A program made the translations under genes and the position numbers. From the NCBI RefSeq assembly GCF_002847285.1, contig NZ_CP025407.1:2234501-2298500 (forward strand): a DNA stretch of 64,000 nt, given 5' to 3'. This document shows positions 1 to 8,703 of this stretch, in pieces. Below the pieces are notes generated by a model that was given only the letters and a program-made list of their open reading frames with translations, was not told the origin of the DNA and did no database searches. This stretch comes from Streptomyces sp. CMB-StM0423. Lineage in GTDB: Bacteria; Actinomycetota; Actinomycetes; Streptomycetales; Streptomycetaceae. Each line of letters begins with the position of its first letter. Positions within the stretch are counted from its first letter, which is position 1.

Positions 1-291
1 GAGGCCGAGAAGCTGCGTACCGACGCCGAGCGCCGCGCCCGGCAGACGGTCGAGACCGCGCAGCGCCAGTCCGAGGACATCGTCGCGGACGCGAACTCGA
101 AGGCCGAGCGGATCCGCAGCGAGTCGGAGCGCGAGCTGGCGGCGCTCACCAACCGCCGCGACAGCATCAACGCCCAGCTCACCAACGTCCGCGAGATGCT
201 GGCGACGCTGACCGGCGCGCAGGTGGCCGCCCAGACCGGTGCCGACGAGGTGGAGGACAAGCCGGGCGTGCCCGCCCAGCAGTCCCGCTGA
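1..291 (+). CDS. scy: C-terminal end of coiled-coil polarity/cytoskeletal protein (Scy-like)
   Basis: Only the last 96 codons are visible, open from base 1 to a TGA stop. The sequence is charged and Ala/Gln/Arg-rich with heptad-like spacing (for example ERIRSESERELAAL), so it is coiled coil, and it ends in a short non-coiled tail (GVPAQQSR). In Streptomyces, Scy is a very long coiled-coil scaffold of the tip-extension complex that works with DivIVA and FilP, and it lies in this neighbourhood beside an ABC exporter. The tail looks like Scy to me, but the sister protein FilP is the alternative because the N-terminus is missing. Two hairpins follow the stop. Confidence 0.6.
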   Translation, partial: EAEKLRTDAERRARQTVETAQRQSEDIVADANSKAERIRSESERELAALTNRRDSINAQLTNVREMLATLTGAQVAAQTGADEVEDKPGVPAQQSR

Positions 292-301
292 GTCCGGTAC
301 G

Positions 302-372
302 GCCGGGCGGACCGCTCCGCCCGGTCGTGCGGTACGTGTCCGGCGCCCTCCGCCCCGCAGGCGGAGGGCGCC
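302..372 (+). terminator. Double hairpin terminator after the Scy-like gene
   Basis: Two stems follow each other: CCGGGCGGA (303-311) with TCCGCCCGG (316-324), then GGCGCCCTCCGCC (342-354) with GGCGGAGGGCGCC (360-372). Both are perfect. There is no long U tract, as is usual in Streptomyces. Confidence 0.6.
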
Positions 373-436
373 AATCCGGTTGTGTCGATTACTCCCAGGA
401 GATGCGTTCGATGACCTCGCCGCCTAGGGTTAGCGC

Positions 437-1447
437 ATGATCGAACTGGAGGGGCTGACCAAGCGGTACGGCGACAAGCTCGCCGTGGACCACCTGACCT
501 TCCAGGTGCGGCCGGGCATGATCACCGGATTCCTCGGTCCGAACGGCGCCGGCAAGTCGACGACGATGCGGATGATGCTCGACCTCGACAACCCCACGTC
601 CGGTTCCGTGCGCATCGACGGCAAGCACTACCGCGAACTCCAGGAGCCGCTGAAGTACATCGGCGCCCTGCTGGACGCGAAGAACATGCACGGCGGCCGC
701 AGCGCGTACAACAACCTGCTGTGCCTGGCCCAGAGCAACCGCATCCCCGACGCCCGGGTGCGCGAGGTGCTGGAGACCGTCGGCCTGACGGCGGTGGCGA
801 AGAAGAAGTCCAAGGGCTTCTCGCTCGGCATGGGCCAGCGGCTCGGCATCGCGTACGCGCTGCTGGGCGACCCCGAGATCCTGATGTTCGACGAGCCGGT
901 CAACGGGCTCGACCCCGAGGGCATCCACTGGATCCGCAACCTGATGAAGAGCCTGGCCGCCCAGGGCCGCACGGTCTTCGTCTCCAGCCACCTGATGAGC
1001 GAGATGGCGCTCACCGCCGACCACCTCGTCGTCATCGGCCAGGGCAAGCTGCTCGCCGACACCTCGATGGCCGGCTTCATCCGGGAGAACTCCCGGTCGT
1101 ACGTGCGCGTACGCACCCCGCAGCCCGAGCAGTTCAGGGACGCCGCGAGCGCCGCGGGCATGTCCGTGAGCCTGCACGGGGACGGCGCGTTCGAGGTCGA
1201 GGGCGCCGACATGGCCGAGCCGGTCGGCGAGCTGGCCGCGCAGCACCGGGTGACGCTGCATGAGCTGAGCCCGCAACAGGCCTCCCTGGAGGAGGCGTTC
1301 ATGCAGATGACCGCCCAGGCGGTCGAGTACCACGCGCACGATCTGAGCGACCCGAACGCCGCCGCGGCGGCCGGAGCCGCGCCCCCGGCGCCGCCCGCGC
1401 CGAACGCGCCGCCCGCACCGGGTCCGCAGTGGGGCAAGGGAGACTGA
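437..1447 (+). CDS. ABC transporter ATP-binding protein (ABC-2 exporter, module 1)
   Basis: A 336-residue ATPase of the DrrA/NatA type that powers export through the permease encoded directly downstream. Walker A is GPNGAGKSTT (about residues 35-44), the signature loop is FSLGMGQR, and Walker B is ILMFDEPVNGLDPEG. The first 220 residues are the nucleotide-binding domain. The C-terminus carries the family's extra domain and ends in an Ala/Pro-rich tail of about 30 residues. The ATG follows the terminator region by 64 bases and has only a weak ribosome site. The gene is a close paralogue of the ATPase at 2384. The substrate is unknown. Confidence 0.88.
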   Translation: MIELEGLTKRYGDKLAVDHLTFQVRPGMITGFLGPNGAGKSTTMRMMLDLDNPTSGSVRIDGKHYRELQEPLKYIGALLDAKNMHGGRSAYNNLLCLAQSNRIPDARVREVLETVGLTAVAKKKSKGFSLGMGQRLGIAYALLGDPEILMFDEPVNGLDPEGIHWIRNLMKSLAAQGRTVFVSSHLMSEMALTADHLVVIGQGKLLADTSMAGFIRENSRSYVRVRTPQPEQFRDAASAAGMSVSLHGDGAFEVEGADMAEPVGELAAQHRVTLHELSPQQASLEEAFMQMTAQAVEYHAHDLSDPNAAAAAGAAPPAPPAPNAPPAPGPQWGKGD

Positions 1448-1452
1448 CGGCC

Positions 1453-2232
1453 ATGGCAGCACCCTCGGCAGTGCTCAAGTCGGAGTGGACCAAGATCCGC
1501 TCGGTCAGCTCCACGATGTGGACGCTGGCCGCCGCGCTGGTCCTCACCGCCGCGGTGGGGGCGCTCCTGTCCGGCGTCATGAACGCCACGTTCGACGACC
1601 TCTCCGAGGCCGAGCGGCTCACCTTCGACCCGACCCTGGTGAGCTTCTTCGGCATGATGCTCGGCCAGCTCGCGATGGTCGTCTTCGGCGTCCTCGTGAT
1701 CAGCACCGAGTACAGCTCCGGCATGATCAAGACCTCGCTGGCCGCGGTGCCGCAGCGGGCCGCGTTCTACGTCTCGAAGATCGCCGTCGCCACGGCGCTC
1801 GCCCTGGTCGTCGGACTGCTCACCAGCTTCATCACGTTCTTCCTCGGCCAGTCGCTGCTCGGCGACCACAAGGCGTCGATCGGCGACGAGCACGTACTGC
1901 GGGCCGTCGTCGGCGCCGGCCTGTACATGGGCGTGATCGCGATGTTCTCCATGGGCGTCGCCTCGATGCTGCGCAGTACGGTGCTCTCGCTCGGCCTGCT
2001 GATGGCGTTCTTCTTCCTGATCTCCTCGATCCTGGCGGGCGTCCCGGCCACCAGGGACGTCGCGCGGTACCTGCCGGACCAGGCGGGGTCGCGGGTCATG
2101 CAGGTGGTGCCCGGCGCCCTGAACAGCGACGAGACGCCGTACGGGCCGTGGGGCGGCTTCGCCATCATGTGCGCGTGGACGGCGGCGGCGCTGATCGGCG
2201 GGTACGTCGTGCTGAAGAAGCGCGACGCCTGA
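1453..2232 (+). CDS. ABC-2 type transporter permease (module 1)
   Basis: A 259-residue membrane protein and partner of the ATPase whose stop lies five bases upstream. I chose the ATG at 1453 because AAGGGAG sits about eleven bases before it; a GTG eight codons upstream is possible. The N-terminus (LKSEWTKIRSVSSTMWTL) is a motif shared with the second permease at 3556. About six hydrophobic segments follow, including those around residues 30-50, 80-100 and 175-205, and the protein ends with KKRDA. It is probably a homodimeric channel for export of a hydrophobic compound or lipid. No substrate can be deduced. Confidence 0.85.
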   Translation: MAAPSAVLKSEWTKIRSVSSTMWTLAAALVLTAAVGALLSGVMNATFDDLSEAERLTFDPTLVSFFGMMLGQLAMVVFGVLVISTEYSSGMIKTSLAAVPQRAAFYVSKIAVATALALVVGLLTSFITFFLGQSLLGDHKASIGDEHVLRAVVGAGLYMGVIAMFSMGVASMLRSTVLSLGLLMAFFFLISSILAGVPATRDVARYLPDQAGSRVMQVVPGALNSDETPYGPWGGFAIMCAWTAAALIGGYVVLKKRDA

Positions 2233-2383
2233 CCCCCCGCCCGTCGCCCCCTACCGCTCCCCCGGTGCCTCTTCCGGCAGCCCGGCGGCCTGCCCGCCGG
2301 GAACCGGAAGCGTCCCGATAGCCTCTTAGCCTGAAGGGGGACGGGAAGTCGCGTGTGCCCCCGTGTCCGACGCAGGGGGCCAC

Positions 2384-3559
2384 ATGATCGAAGCACAGGG
2401 TCTGACGAAGACCTACGGCGGGAAGACCGCCGTCTACAACCTTTCCTTCACCGTCAAACCGGGTGTCATCACCGGCTTCGTGGGCCCCAACGGGGCGGGC
2501 AAGTCGACGACGATGCGCATGATCCTCGGGCTCGACGAGCCGAGCAGCGGCAGCGTCACCGTGGGCGGCTACCCGTACCGCAAGCTGCCCAACGCCCCCC
2601 GCCAGGTCGGTGCCCTGCTCGACGCCAAGGCGGTGCACGGCGGCCGCAGCGCCCGCAACCACCTGCGCTGCGTCGCCCAGCTCTCCGGCATCCCGCAGCG
2701 CCGCGTCGACGAGGTGCTCGACGTGGTCGGGCTGCGCGAGGTCGCGGGGCGCCGCTCCAAGGGCTTCTCGCTCGGCATGGGCCAGCGCCTCGGCATCGCC
2801 GGCGCGCTCCTCGGCGACCCGCAGATCCTCCTCTTCGACGAGCCGGTCAACGGCCTCGACCCCGAGGGCATCCTGTGGATCCGCAACCTGATGAAGAGGC
2901 TGGCGAGCGAGGGCCGCACCATCTTCGTCTCCAGCCACCTGATGAGCGAGATGGCGCTGACCGCCGACCATCTCATCGTCATCGGCCGCGGCCAGCTCAT
3001 GGCCGACATGAGCGTGCGGGACTTCATCAACACGCACTCGGCGAGCTTCGCCCGGGTCCGCGTGCCCGACCGGGAGCAGGGCCTGCGGGAGAAGCTGACC
3101 GCCCTGCTCACCGGGGAGGGCGCGCAGGTGCAGCAGGAGGAGGACGGGGCGCTGCGCGTGGGCGGGATGCCGCTGCCGCGGATCAGCGACCTGGCGCACG
3201 ACGCGCGGATCCAGTTGTGGGAGCTGTCCCCGCACGAGGCGTCGCTGGAGGAGGCGTACATGCGGATGACGCAGGGCGCCGTGGACTTCCGCTCCACCGC
3301 CGACCACCGCACCGGCCTGCAGCAGCCGGCGGGCCCGGTGCCCCCGCAGGGCTACGCGCCCCCCGGCCCCGGCTACGCGCCGCCCATGGGCGCTCCCGGG
3401 ATGCCGCAGGGCGGCCCCGGAATGCCGCCGCCCGGCGTGCAGCCCGGCTACGCCCCGCCCCCGCCGCAGGGGTACGCCCCGCCGCCACCCCCGGCCGCGC
3501 CGCAGGGCCCGGCCGGCGCCGCCGCTCCCGCCCCGCGCGAAGGTGAGACCCCCCGATGA
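2384..3559 (+). CDS. ABC transporter ATP-binding protein (ABC-2 exporter, module 2)
   Basis: A 391-residue paralogue of the ATPase at 437, with the same Walker A (GPNGAGKSTT), signature (FSLGMGQR) and Walker B (LLFDEPVNGLDPEG). After the ATPase and its C-terminal domain, the last 85 or so residues are a low-complexity Pro/Gly tail with repeated GYAPP units. The ATG at 2384 is preceded by AGGGGGC; a GTG seven codons upstream is less likely. The stop overlaps the start of the permease at 3556 (ATGA), so the two are translationally coupled. The Pro-rich tail is matched by a Pro-rich N-terminus on that permease. Confidence 0.87.
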   Translation: MIEAQGLTKTYGGKTAVYNLSFTVKPGVITGFVGPNGAGKSTTMRMILGLDEPSSGSVTVGGYPYRKLPNAPRQVGALLDAKAVHGGRSARNHLRCVAQLSGIPQRRVDEVLDVVGLREVAGRRSKGFSLGMGQRLGIAGALLGDPQILLFDEPVNGLDPEGILWIRNLMKRLASEGRTIFVSSHLMSEMALTADHLIVIGRGQLMADMSVRDFINTHSASFARVRVPDREQGLREKLTALLTGEGAQVQQEEDGALRVGGMPLPRISDLAHDARIQLWELSPHEASLEEAYMRMTQGAVDFRSTADHRTGLQQPAGPVPPQGYAPPGPGYAPPMGAPGMPQGGPGMPPPGVQPGYAPPPPQGYAPPPPPAAPQGPAGAAAPAPREGETPR

Positions 3560-4521
3560 GCTACCCGCCGCAGCCCTCCGCCCCCGCCCCCGGCGCGCCC
3601 CCGGTCCCCGGCGCCGCTCCCGGCCCCGTCCCCGGCGCCGCGCCGCCGGCCGGCCCGCCCCCGGGCGGCGGCTACTCCTCGCCGATCCCGATCGTCAGGA
3701 CGCACCTGGGCCACGCCTTCGCCTCCGAGTGGACCAAGATCCGCTCGGTGCGCTCCACCATGTGGACGCTGGGCGTCATGCTCCTGCTCGTCGTCGGCGT
3801 CGGTTTCCTCATCGCGCTGGCGATGAGCAGCGACGACTGGGTCGGTGCCCCGTTGCTCTCCGGCGGCCTCTTCGGTCTGATGCTCGGCCAGATCTGCATC
3901 GTCACGCTCGGCGTGCTGGTGATCACCTCCGAGTACGGCACGGGCATGATCCGTACCACGCTCACCGCCTCGCCCCAGCGCTGGCGGGTGCTGGCGGCCA
4001 AGGCCGTGGTCTTCTTCGTGCTGGCCTTCGTGCTGACCACCGCGGCGTGCGCGATCACCGCGCTGGTCCACTCGGCGGTCCTCGGCGGCCAGACCGTGCC
4101 GGAGTACGAGCTCGACAGCTCGACGTTCAAGGACTCGGTCTCCGACAGCGGCGAGCTGATCGCCACCGGCAGCCAGTGGTTCGACGCCACCGTGGGCGCG
4201 GCGCTGTACGTGTCGCTGCTGGGCCTGCTCGCGCTGGCCGTGGGCGCGATCCTGCGGCACTCCGCGGGCGCCATCACCACGATGGTCGGCTTCATCCTGC
4301 TGCCGCTGATCATCGCGCTGTTCATGCAGGCGGAGAGCCTGCGCGAGGTCCAGCGCAAGCTGATCGAGTACTCCCCGCTCAGCGGTCTGGCCTCGCTCTT
4401 CGGCATCCCGTTCTTCGATGACGCGAGCGTCGGCGGCTGGGGGCTCCTCGGCCTGCTGGCCGCCGTCACCGGCGGGATGCTCCTGCTGGCGTTCGCGCTG
4501 CTGTCGAAGCGGGACGTCTAA
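3556..4521 (+). CDS. ABC-2 type transporter permease (module 2)
   Basis: A 321-residue permease coupled to the ATPase before it by a four-base overlap. The first 45 residues are almost only Pro, Ala and Gly and are probably a disordered cytoplasmic arm. Then comes ASEWTKIRSVRSTMWTLG, the motif shared with the permease at 1453, and about six membrane segments. Compared with module 1 it has an extra loop of about 25 polar residues near the middle. It ends LSKRDV. The two modules look like a tandem duplication of an ATPase-permease pair. Confidence 0.85.
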   Translation: MSYPPQPSAPAPGAPPVPGAAPGPVPGAAPPAGPPPGGGYSSPIPIVRTHLGHAFASEWTKIRSVRSTMWTLGVMLLLVVGVGFLIALAMSSDDWVGAPLLSGGLFGLMLGQICIVTLGVLVITSEYGTGMIRTTLTASPQRWRVLAAKAVVFFVLAFVLTTAACAITALVHSAVLGGQTVPEYELDSSTFKDSVSDSGELIATGSQWFDATVGAALYVSLLGLLALAVGAILRHSAGAITTMVGFILLPLIIALFMQAESLREVQRKLIEYSPLSGLASLFGIPFFDDASVGGWGLLGLLAAVTGGMLLLAFALLSKRDV

Positions 4522-4537
4522 CCGCGCGCACAGGGCC

Positions 4538-4582
4538 GGGGGCGGAGACCGTACGGGACGCGACCGTACGGGCTCCGCCCCC
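4538..4582. terminator. Bidirectional terminator between convergent exporter and response-regulator genes
   Basis: GGGGGCGGAG (4538-4547) pairs with CTCCGCCCCC (4573-4582), and the inner part adds a CCGTACGG-type stem. It sits exactly between the two convergent stop codons. Confidence 0.7.
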
Positions 4583-4588
4583 GCCCGC

Positions 4589-5254
4589 TCAGACGCCCAA
4601 CTCCTGTGCCAGCACCGCCGCCTGCACCCGGCTGCGCAGCCCCAGCTTCGCCAGCAGCCGGCTGACGTGCGTCTTCACCGTGGCCTCCGCCATGTCGAGC
4701 CGGGCCGCGACATCCGCGTTGGACATGCCCTGCCCCAGGCAGGCCAGCACCTCCCGCTCGCGCCGCGTGAGCGTCTCCAGGACCGCCGGGTCGGGGCCGT
4801 CCGGCGACGGGGCCCGCCGGCCGCCCGCGAACTCGGCGATCAGCCGCCGGGTGACCGCCGGGGCGATCAGACCCTCGCCGCGGGCGACGGTGCGTACCGC
4901 CTCCACCAGGGCGTCCGCCTCGGTGTTCTTCAGCAGGAAGCCCGCGGCGCCGGCGCGCAGCGCGCCGAAGACGTACTCGTCGAGGTCGAACGTCGTCAGC
5001 ACCAGCACGTCCGCCAGCTCCTCGGCGCTGATCCGCCGGGTGGCCGCCACCCCGTCGAGCTTGGGCATCTGGATGTCCATCAGCACCACGTCCGGCCGCA
5101 GTTCGCGGGCCAGTTGCACGGCCTCCTCGCCGTCGGCGGCCTCGCCGACGACGGTGAGGCCCGCGGCGGAGCGCAGGATGAGCACGAGCCCGGCGCGTAC
5201 GGCCTGCTGGTCCTCGGCGACGAGGATCCGGACGGGCGGGGCGGCGTCAGCCAT
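4589..5254 (-). CDS. Two-component response regulator, NarL/FixJ family
   Basis: A 221-residue protein with an N-terminal receiver domain (acidic pocket at AEDQQ, phospho-acceptor Asp in DVVLMDIQMPKLDG, conserved Lys in FLLKNTEAD). The C-terminal LuxR-type helix-turn-helix is about residues 155-215 (LTRREREVLACLGQGMSN, then KTHVSRLLAKLGLRSR). It is the output partner of the histidine kinase that overlaps it by eight bases upstream. Its target promoters are unknown; the convergent exporter is a neighbour but not proven to be regulated by it. Confidence 0.92.
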   Translation of the reverse strand: MADAAPPVRILVAEDQQAVRAGLVLILRSAAGLTVVGEAADGEEAVQLARELRPDVVLMDIQMPKLDGVAATRRISAEELADVLVLTTFDLDEYVFGALRAGAAGFLLKNTEADALVEAVRTVARGEGLIAPAVTRRLIAEFAGGRRAPSPDGPDPAVLETLTRREREVLACLGQGMSNADVAARLDMAEATVKTHVSRLLAKLGLRSRVQAAVLAQELGV

Positions 5255-6533
5255 GTGTCCTCCGTTGCGGTGCGGTGGTGTCCTCGCCGGTGGGCAGCCC
5301 GGCCCGGACGGCCCACCGCTTGCCGGCGCCGGGTCCGGCGGCGGCGTCCTCGGGTCCTGCGCTGAACGAGCCGCCCAGCAGGGCCACCCGCTCCTCCATC
5401 CCGATCAGCCCGGCGCCCGAGCCCGGCGCCCGCGGCACGGGCCCACCACCCGGCCGTCCGTCCTGCTGCCGCCCGTCGCCCAGCGGACTGGTCACCGCCA
5501 CCGTCAGCGGCTCGGGCCCGGCGAGCGCGACCCGTACCTCGCCGGGAGCGGCGTGCTTGAGCGCGTTCGTCAGCGACTCCTGCACGATGCGGTACGCGGC
5601 CAGCTCCACCGGCGCGGGCAAGCCCGCGCCCGGCTCGCGGGCGTCGTCGAGGGCGAAGCCGAGGCCACTGGCCGCGCCGTTGACGCGGGCCTGCTCCACC
5701 AGCGCGGCCAGCCCGGCCAGCGTCGGGGCCGCCGCCGGCTCCGACTCCGCGGCGTCGGTGTCGGAGGCGGCGCGCAGCAGGCCGATCAGGCGGCGCATCT
5801 CCGCCAGCCCCTGCACGCTGTTCTCGCGGATGACGGACAGCGCCTCCCGGGACGCCGTCCGGTCGTCGATGGACTGGGCGGCGGTGGCGTGGATGGCGAT
5901 GGCGGAGAGGTGGTTGGCGACCATGTCGTGCAGTTCGCGGGCCATCCGGGCGCGCTCGGCGCCGATGGCCTCGCGCCGGTCCAGCTCCGCGAGCAGCGCG
6001 GTCTGCTGCGCCCGCAGCCGGGCGGCGTCGGCGGCCTGGCGGTGCGTGCGTACGGCGACGCCGGTGGTGGCGGGGGCGAGCGTGATGAGGCCGACGGCGA
6101 CGCCGAGGAGGATCGCGGCCCGGTCCTGGAAGACGGCCAGCACGACGACGGTCGAGGCCACGGTGAGCGCGGCGGCGGCCCGCGGGATCCAGCGGGCCGC
6201 GGTCGCGGTGCCGTAGAGCACGGCCGCGTACATCAGGTCCGTGAACATCAGGATCGTGGCCAGCGTGCCCCACGTGAACTGGTCGGCGACGACGGCGACG
6301 ACGGCGATGCCCAGCGCGGTCATCGGCCGGCTCCGGCGCAGCAGCTCGGCGCCGGCCATGACGGCGAGCGGGATCAGAGTCAGCCGCGAGTCGTGGAACG
6401 GCCGCCCGCCCTGGGTGTGCAGCCCGAGCGCCCACAGCGCCACCCCGCCGAGCAGGCCGAGGACCGCGATGAGCACGTCGTCGCGGTGCGGCCGGAGGGA
6501 GGGGCGTGAGCTGCTCACTCCCCCATCAAACAC
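5247..6533 (-). CDS. Sensor histidine kinase, HisKA_3 type
   Basis: About 428 residues. The N-terminal third is a membrane sensor with four or five hydrophobic helices. It is followed by the dimerisation helix with the phospho-accepting His in ARELHDMVANHLS and a C-terminal HATPase domain (YRIVQESLTNALKHA, then GAGLIGMEERVALLGG). This is the usual partner of NarL-type regulators, and the downstream regulator gene starts within its last codons. The GTG at 6533 is used; a GTG at 6518 is also open but lies directly against the purine-rich stretch that would be its ribosome site. Confidence 0.9.
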   Translation of the reverse strand: MFDGGVSSSRPSLRPHRDDVLIAVLGLLGGVALWALGLHTQGGRPFHDSRLTLIPLAVMAGAELLRRSRPMTALGIAVVAVVADQFTWGTLATILMFTDLMYAAVLYGTATAARWIPRAAAALTVASTVVVLAVFQDRAAILLGVAVGLITLAPATTGVAVRTHRQAADAARLRAQQTALLAELDRREAIGAERARMARELHDMVANHLSAIAIHATAAQSIDDRTASREALSVIRENSVQGLAEMRRLIGLLRAASDTDAAESEPAAAPTLAGLAALVEQARVNGAASGLGFALDDAREPGAGLPAPVELAAYRIVQESLTNALKHAAPGEVRVALAGPEPLTVAVTSPLGDGRQQDGRPGGGPVPRAPGSGAGLIGMEERVALLGGSFSAGPEDAAAGPGAGKRWAVRAGLPTGEDTTAPQRRTHG

Positions 6534-6685
6534 GGCCGCCGCCCCGGCGGCCTCCGTATCGCGGGCGGCTTTGGGCGGGCGGGCGCTACATCGAAGGATG
6601 CAGTCCGGGATCGTCGCGTACGACGACGTGTCCGCGCGCGCCGGGCGGGAGCCTGGAAGGGAGGACGGGGAAGGGAGAGCACACC

Positions 6686-7336
6686 GTGATCGTCACGCTC
6701 ATCATCGTCTGCGAGGTCGCCTTCTGGGTGCTGCTCGCGGCGGGGCTCGCGCTGCGGTATCTGGCGAGGAAGCCGCGGCTGGGCACCGCGGTGCTGCTCT
6801 GCGAGCCGCTGCTGGAGGTCGTGCTGCTGGTCGTCACGGCGATCGACCTGAAGAACGGCGCGGAGCCGGACTGGAAGCACGGCCTCGCCGCGGTGTACAT
6901 CGGCTTCTCCGTCGCGCTCGGCCCGACGACGATCCGCTGGGTCGACGCCCGCTTCGCGCACCGCTTCGCGGGCGGGCCGCCGCCGGTGAAGCCGCCGAAG
7001 TACGGGATGGCGCGGGCGCGGCACGAGTGGTCGGTCGCCGTCCGCTGGATCCTGGCGAGCGGCATCGCGATGGCGCTGCTGCAGGGCGCCATCTGGTACG
7101 TGGGCGACGACGGCGAGACCGAATCGCTGCGGGCGTGGCAGGCGCGGATGCTCGTCGTCATCGGCATCAACCTCATCATCGCCGTGAGCTACACGGTCTT
7201 CCCCAAGCAGCGTCCCGCGGGTGCGGTGGAGCCGGAGGCCCGGCGGGACGGCTCAGCGTTCGCCGCCGGGCACCCACAGCACGTCTCCGACCGTCTTGTT
7301 GGCGGTGCGCGCAAGGATGAAGAGCAGATCCGATAG
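6686..7336 (+). CDS. Conserved multi-pass membrane protein of unknown function
   Basis: A 216-residue protein with four clear hydrophobic segments (about residues 3-22, 33-52, 70-88 and 115-133) and a fifth near 150-165. The loops are charged and no catalytic motif is visible. GTG at 6686 is preceded by GGGAGA, which settles the start; the frame is open further upstream but without coding character. The stop at 7336 lies 84 bases inside the 3' end of the convergent adenosyltransferase gene, an unusually long tail-to-tail overlap. The last 25 or so residues might therefore be a frame artefact. I do not recognise a family. Confidence 0.7.
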   Translation: MIVTLIIVCEVAFWVLLAAGLALRYLARKPRLGTAVLLCEPLLEVVLLVVTAIDLKNGAEPDWKHGLAAVYIGFSVALGPTTIRWVDARFAHRFAGGPPPVKPPKYGMARARHEWSVAVRWILASGIAMALLQGAIWYVGDDGETESLRAWQARMLVVIGINLIIAVSYTVFPKQRPAGAVEPEARRDGSAFAAGHPQHVSDRLVGGARKDEEQIR

Positions 7337-7825
7337 CCGGTTGAGGTACGTGGCCGTCAGCGGGTTCATGGTCTCGCCGTGGACCTCCAGGGCGGCCCAC
7401 GTCGACCGCTCGGCCCGGCGCACCACCGTGCACGCCTGGTGCAGCAGCGCCGCGCCGGGGGTGCCGCCGGGGAGGATGAAGCTGCGGAGCTTCTCCAGGT
7501 CGGCGAGGAAGCGGTCGCAGTCGGCCTCCAGCCGGTCGACGTACTCCTGCTCGACGCGCAGCGGCGGGAACTCCGGGTCGGGCTGCACGGGAGTGGAGAG
7601 GTCGGCGCCTACGTCGAAGAGGTCGTTCTGCACCCGGGTGAGGACGCGGGCGACCTCCTCGGACAGCCCGCCGAGCGCGAGGGCGGTGCCGATGACGGCG
7701 TTGGCCTCGTTGGCGTCGGCGTACGCGGAGATCCGCGGGTCGGTCTTGGGCACCCGGCTCATGTCGCCGAGGGCGGTGGTGCCCTTGTCTCCGGTACGGG
7801 TGTAGATCCGCGTCAGGTTGACCAT
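7253..7825 (-). CDS. PduO-type ATP:cob(I)alamin adenosyltransferase
   Basis: A 190-residue protein that transfers the adenosyl group of ATP to cob(I)alamin to make coenzyme B12. The diagnostic N-terminal motif IYTRTGDKGTTALGD (ATP-binding loop) is present, as is the C-terminal RLSDLLFILARTAN helix with the conserved Arg and Asn. The length matches the family. The ATG at 7825 begins MVNLTRIY. It is a stand-alone gene between a membrane protein and an exporter. No cobalamin riboswitch is visible upstream. Confidence 0.9.
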   Translation of the reverse strand: MVNLTRIYTRTGDKGTTALGDMSRVPKTDPRISAYADANEANAVIGTALALGGLSEEVARVLTRVQNDLFDVGADLSTPVQPDPEFPPLRVEQEYVDRLEADCDRFLADLEKLRSFILPGGTPGAALLHQACTVVRRAERSTWAALEVHGETMNPLTATYLNRLSDLLFILARTANKTVGDVLWVPGGER

Positions 7826-7848
7826 GTGCCCAGCGTATGCCCGCGGCG

Positions 7849-8604
7849 CTACGCCCCGGCGGCGCGGAACACGCGTGTGCCCAGCGTCACCGCCCCGGCG
7901 GCGAACGCGGCGGCGACGAGCACGCCCCGGAGCATCTCGGCGCCCGCGTACTCGCCGACGAAGGCGGCGCGTACGGCGTCGACGAGGTAGCGGAACGGCA
8001 CCGCGTGCGACAGCGTGTCCAGCCACCCCGGCGCCAGCGTCATCGGCAGCATCAGCCCGGACAGCAGCATCGACGGCAGCGAGACCGCGTTGACCGCGGG
8101 GCCGAACTCCTGCGGCGTCGGCACCCGCAGGGCGAAGGCGTACGACAGCGAGGCCATCGCGATCGTGACCAGCGCGACGAACCCCAGCCCGATCAGCACC
8201 CCGGGCAGCGGCGCGCGCAGTCCCATCGCCACCGCGGTGACGACGAGCAGCACGGACTGGAAGAGCAGCAGCAGCGCGTCGCGCAGCACCCGGCCGAGCA
8301 GCAGCGCGAGCCGGCTGACGGGGGTGGCGCGCATGCGGTCGAGCACGCCGAGGTTCTTCTCCACGATGATGCCGAAGCCGGCGAACGAGGCGCCGAGCAG
8401 CCCGAGCATCATCAGCAGCCCGGGGACCAGGACCTGCCAGGAGTTGCCCTCGGCGGACAGCGGCAGGTCGCGCAGCAGCGGGCCGAAGAAGACGAGGTAG
8501 AGCAGCGGCATGAGGATGCCGAAGAGCATCTGGAAGCGCGAGCGCAGCGTCTGGCGGGCGTAGCGGCCGAAGACGAGGGCGGTGTCGGCGGCGAGGGCGG
8601 GCAC
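7849..8604 (-). CDS. ABC-2 exporter permease, DrrB-like
   Basis: A 251-residue permease with an N-terminal amphipathic stretch (VFGRYARQTLRSRFQMLFG) and six membrane segments. It carries the ABC-2 motif region with SLPSMLLSGLMLPMTLAPGWL before the last helix, the classical position in daunorubicin-type DrrB proteins. The GTG start lies 99 bases after the ATPase stop at 8704, so the two form one transcript. Together with the divergent TetR regulator it looks like a locally controlled drug or metabolite efflux unit. Confidence 0.86.
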   Translation of the reverse strand: MPALAADTALVFGRYARQTLRSRFQMLFGILMPLLYLVFFGPLLRDLPLSAEGNSWQVLVPGLLMMLGLLGASFAGFGIIVEKNLGVLDRMRATPVSRLALLLGRVLRDALLLLFQSVLLVVTAVAMGLRAPLPGVLIGLGFVALVTIAMASLSYAFALRVPTPQEFGPAVNAVSLPSMLLSGLMLPMTLAPGWLDTLSHAVPFRYLVDAVRAAFVGEYAGAEMLRGVLVAAAFAAGAVTLGTRVFRAAGA

Positions 8605-8703
8605 GGCGGTCTCCCGGGAGGCTGAGGGCGTACGGAACGGGCGTGGCGGGCCGACGGACGGGCTCTCCGGCTGTCGGGCCCTTCGGGCTGTGGGCTGCCG
8701 GTG

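Noticed and set aside
7826..7848. A cobalamin riboswitch near the adenosyltransferase gene
   Set aside because: The upstream space is too short and no B12-box-like sequence is present.
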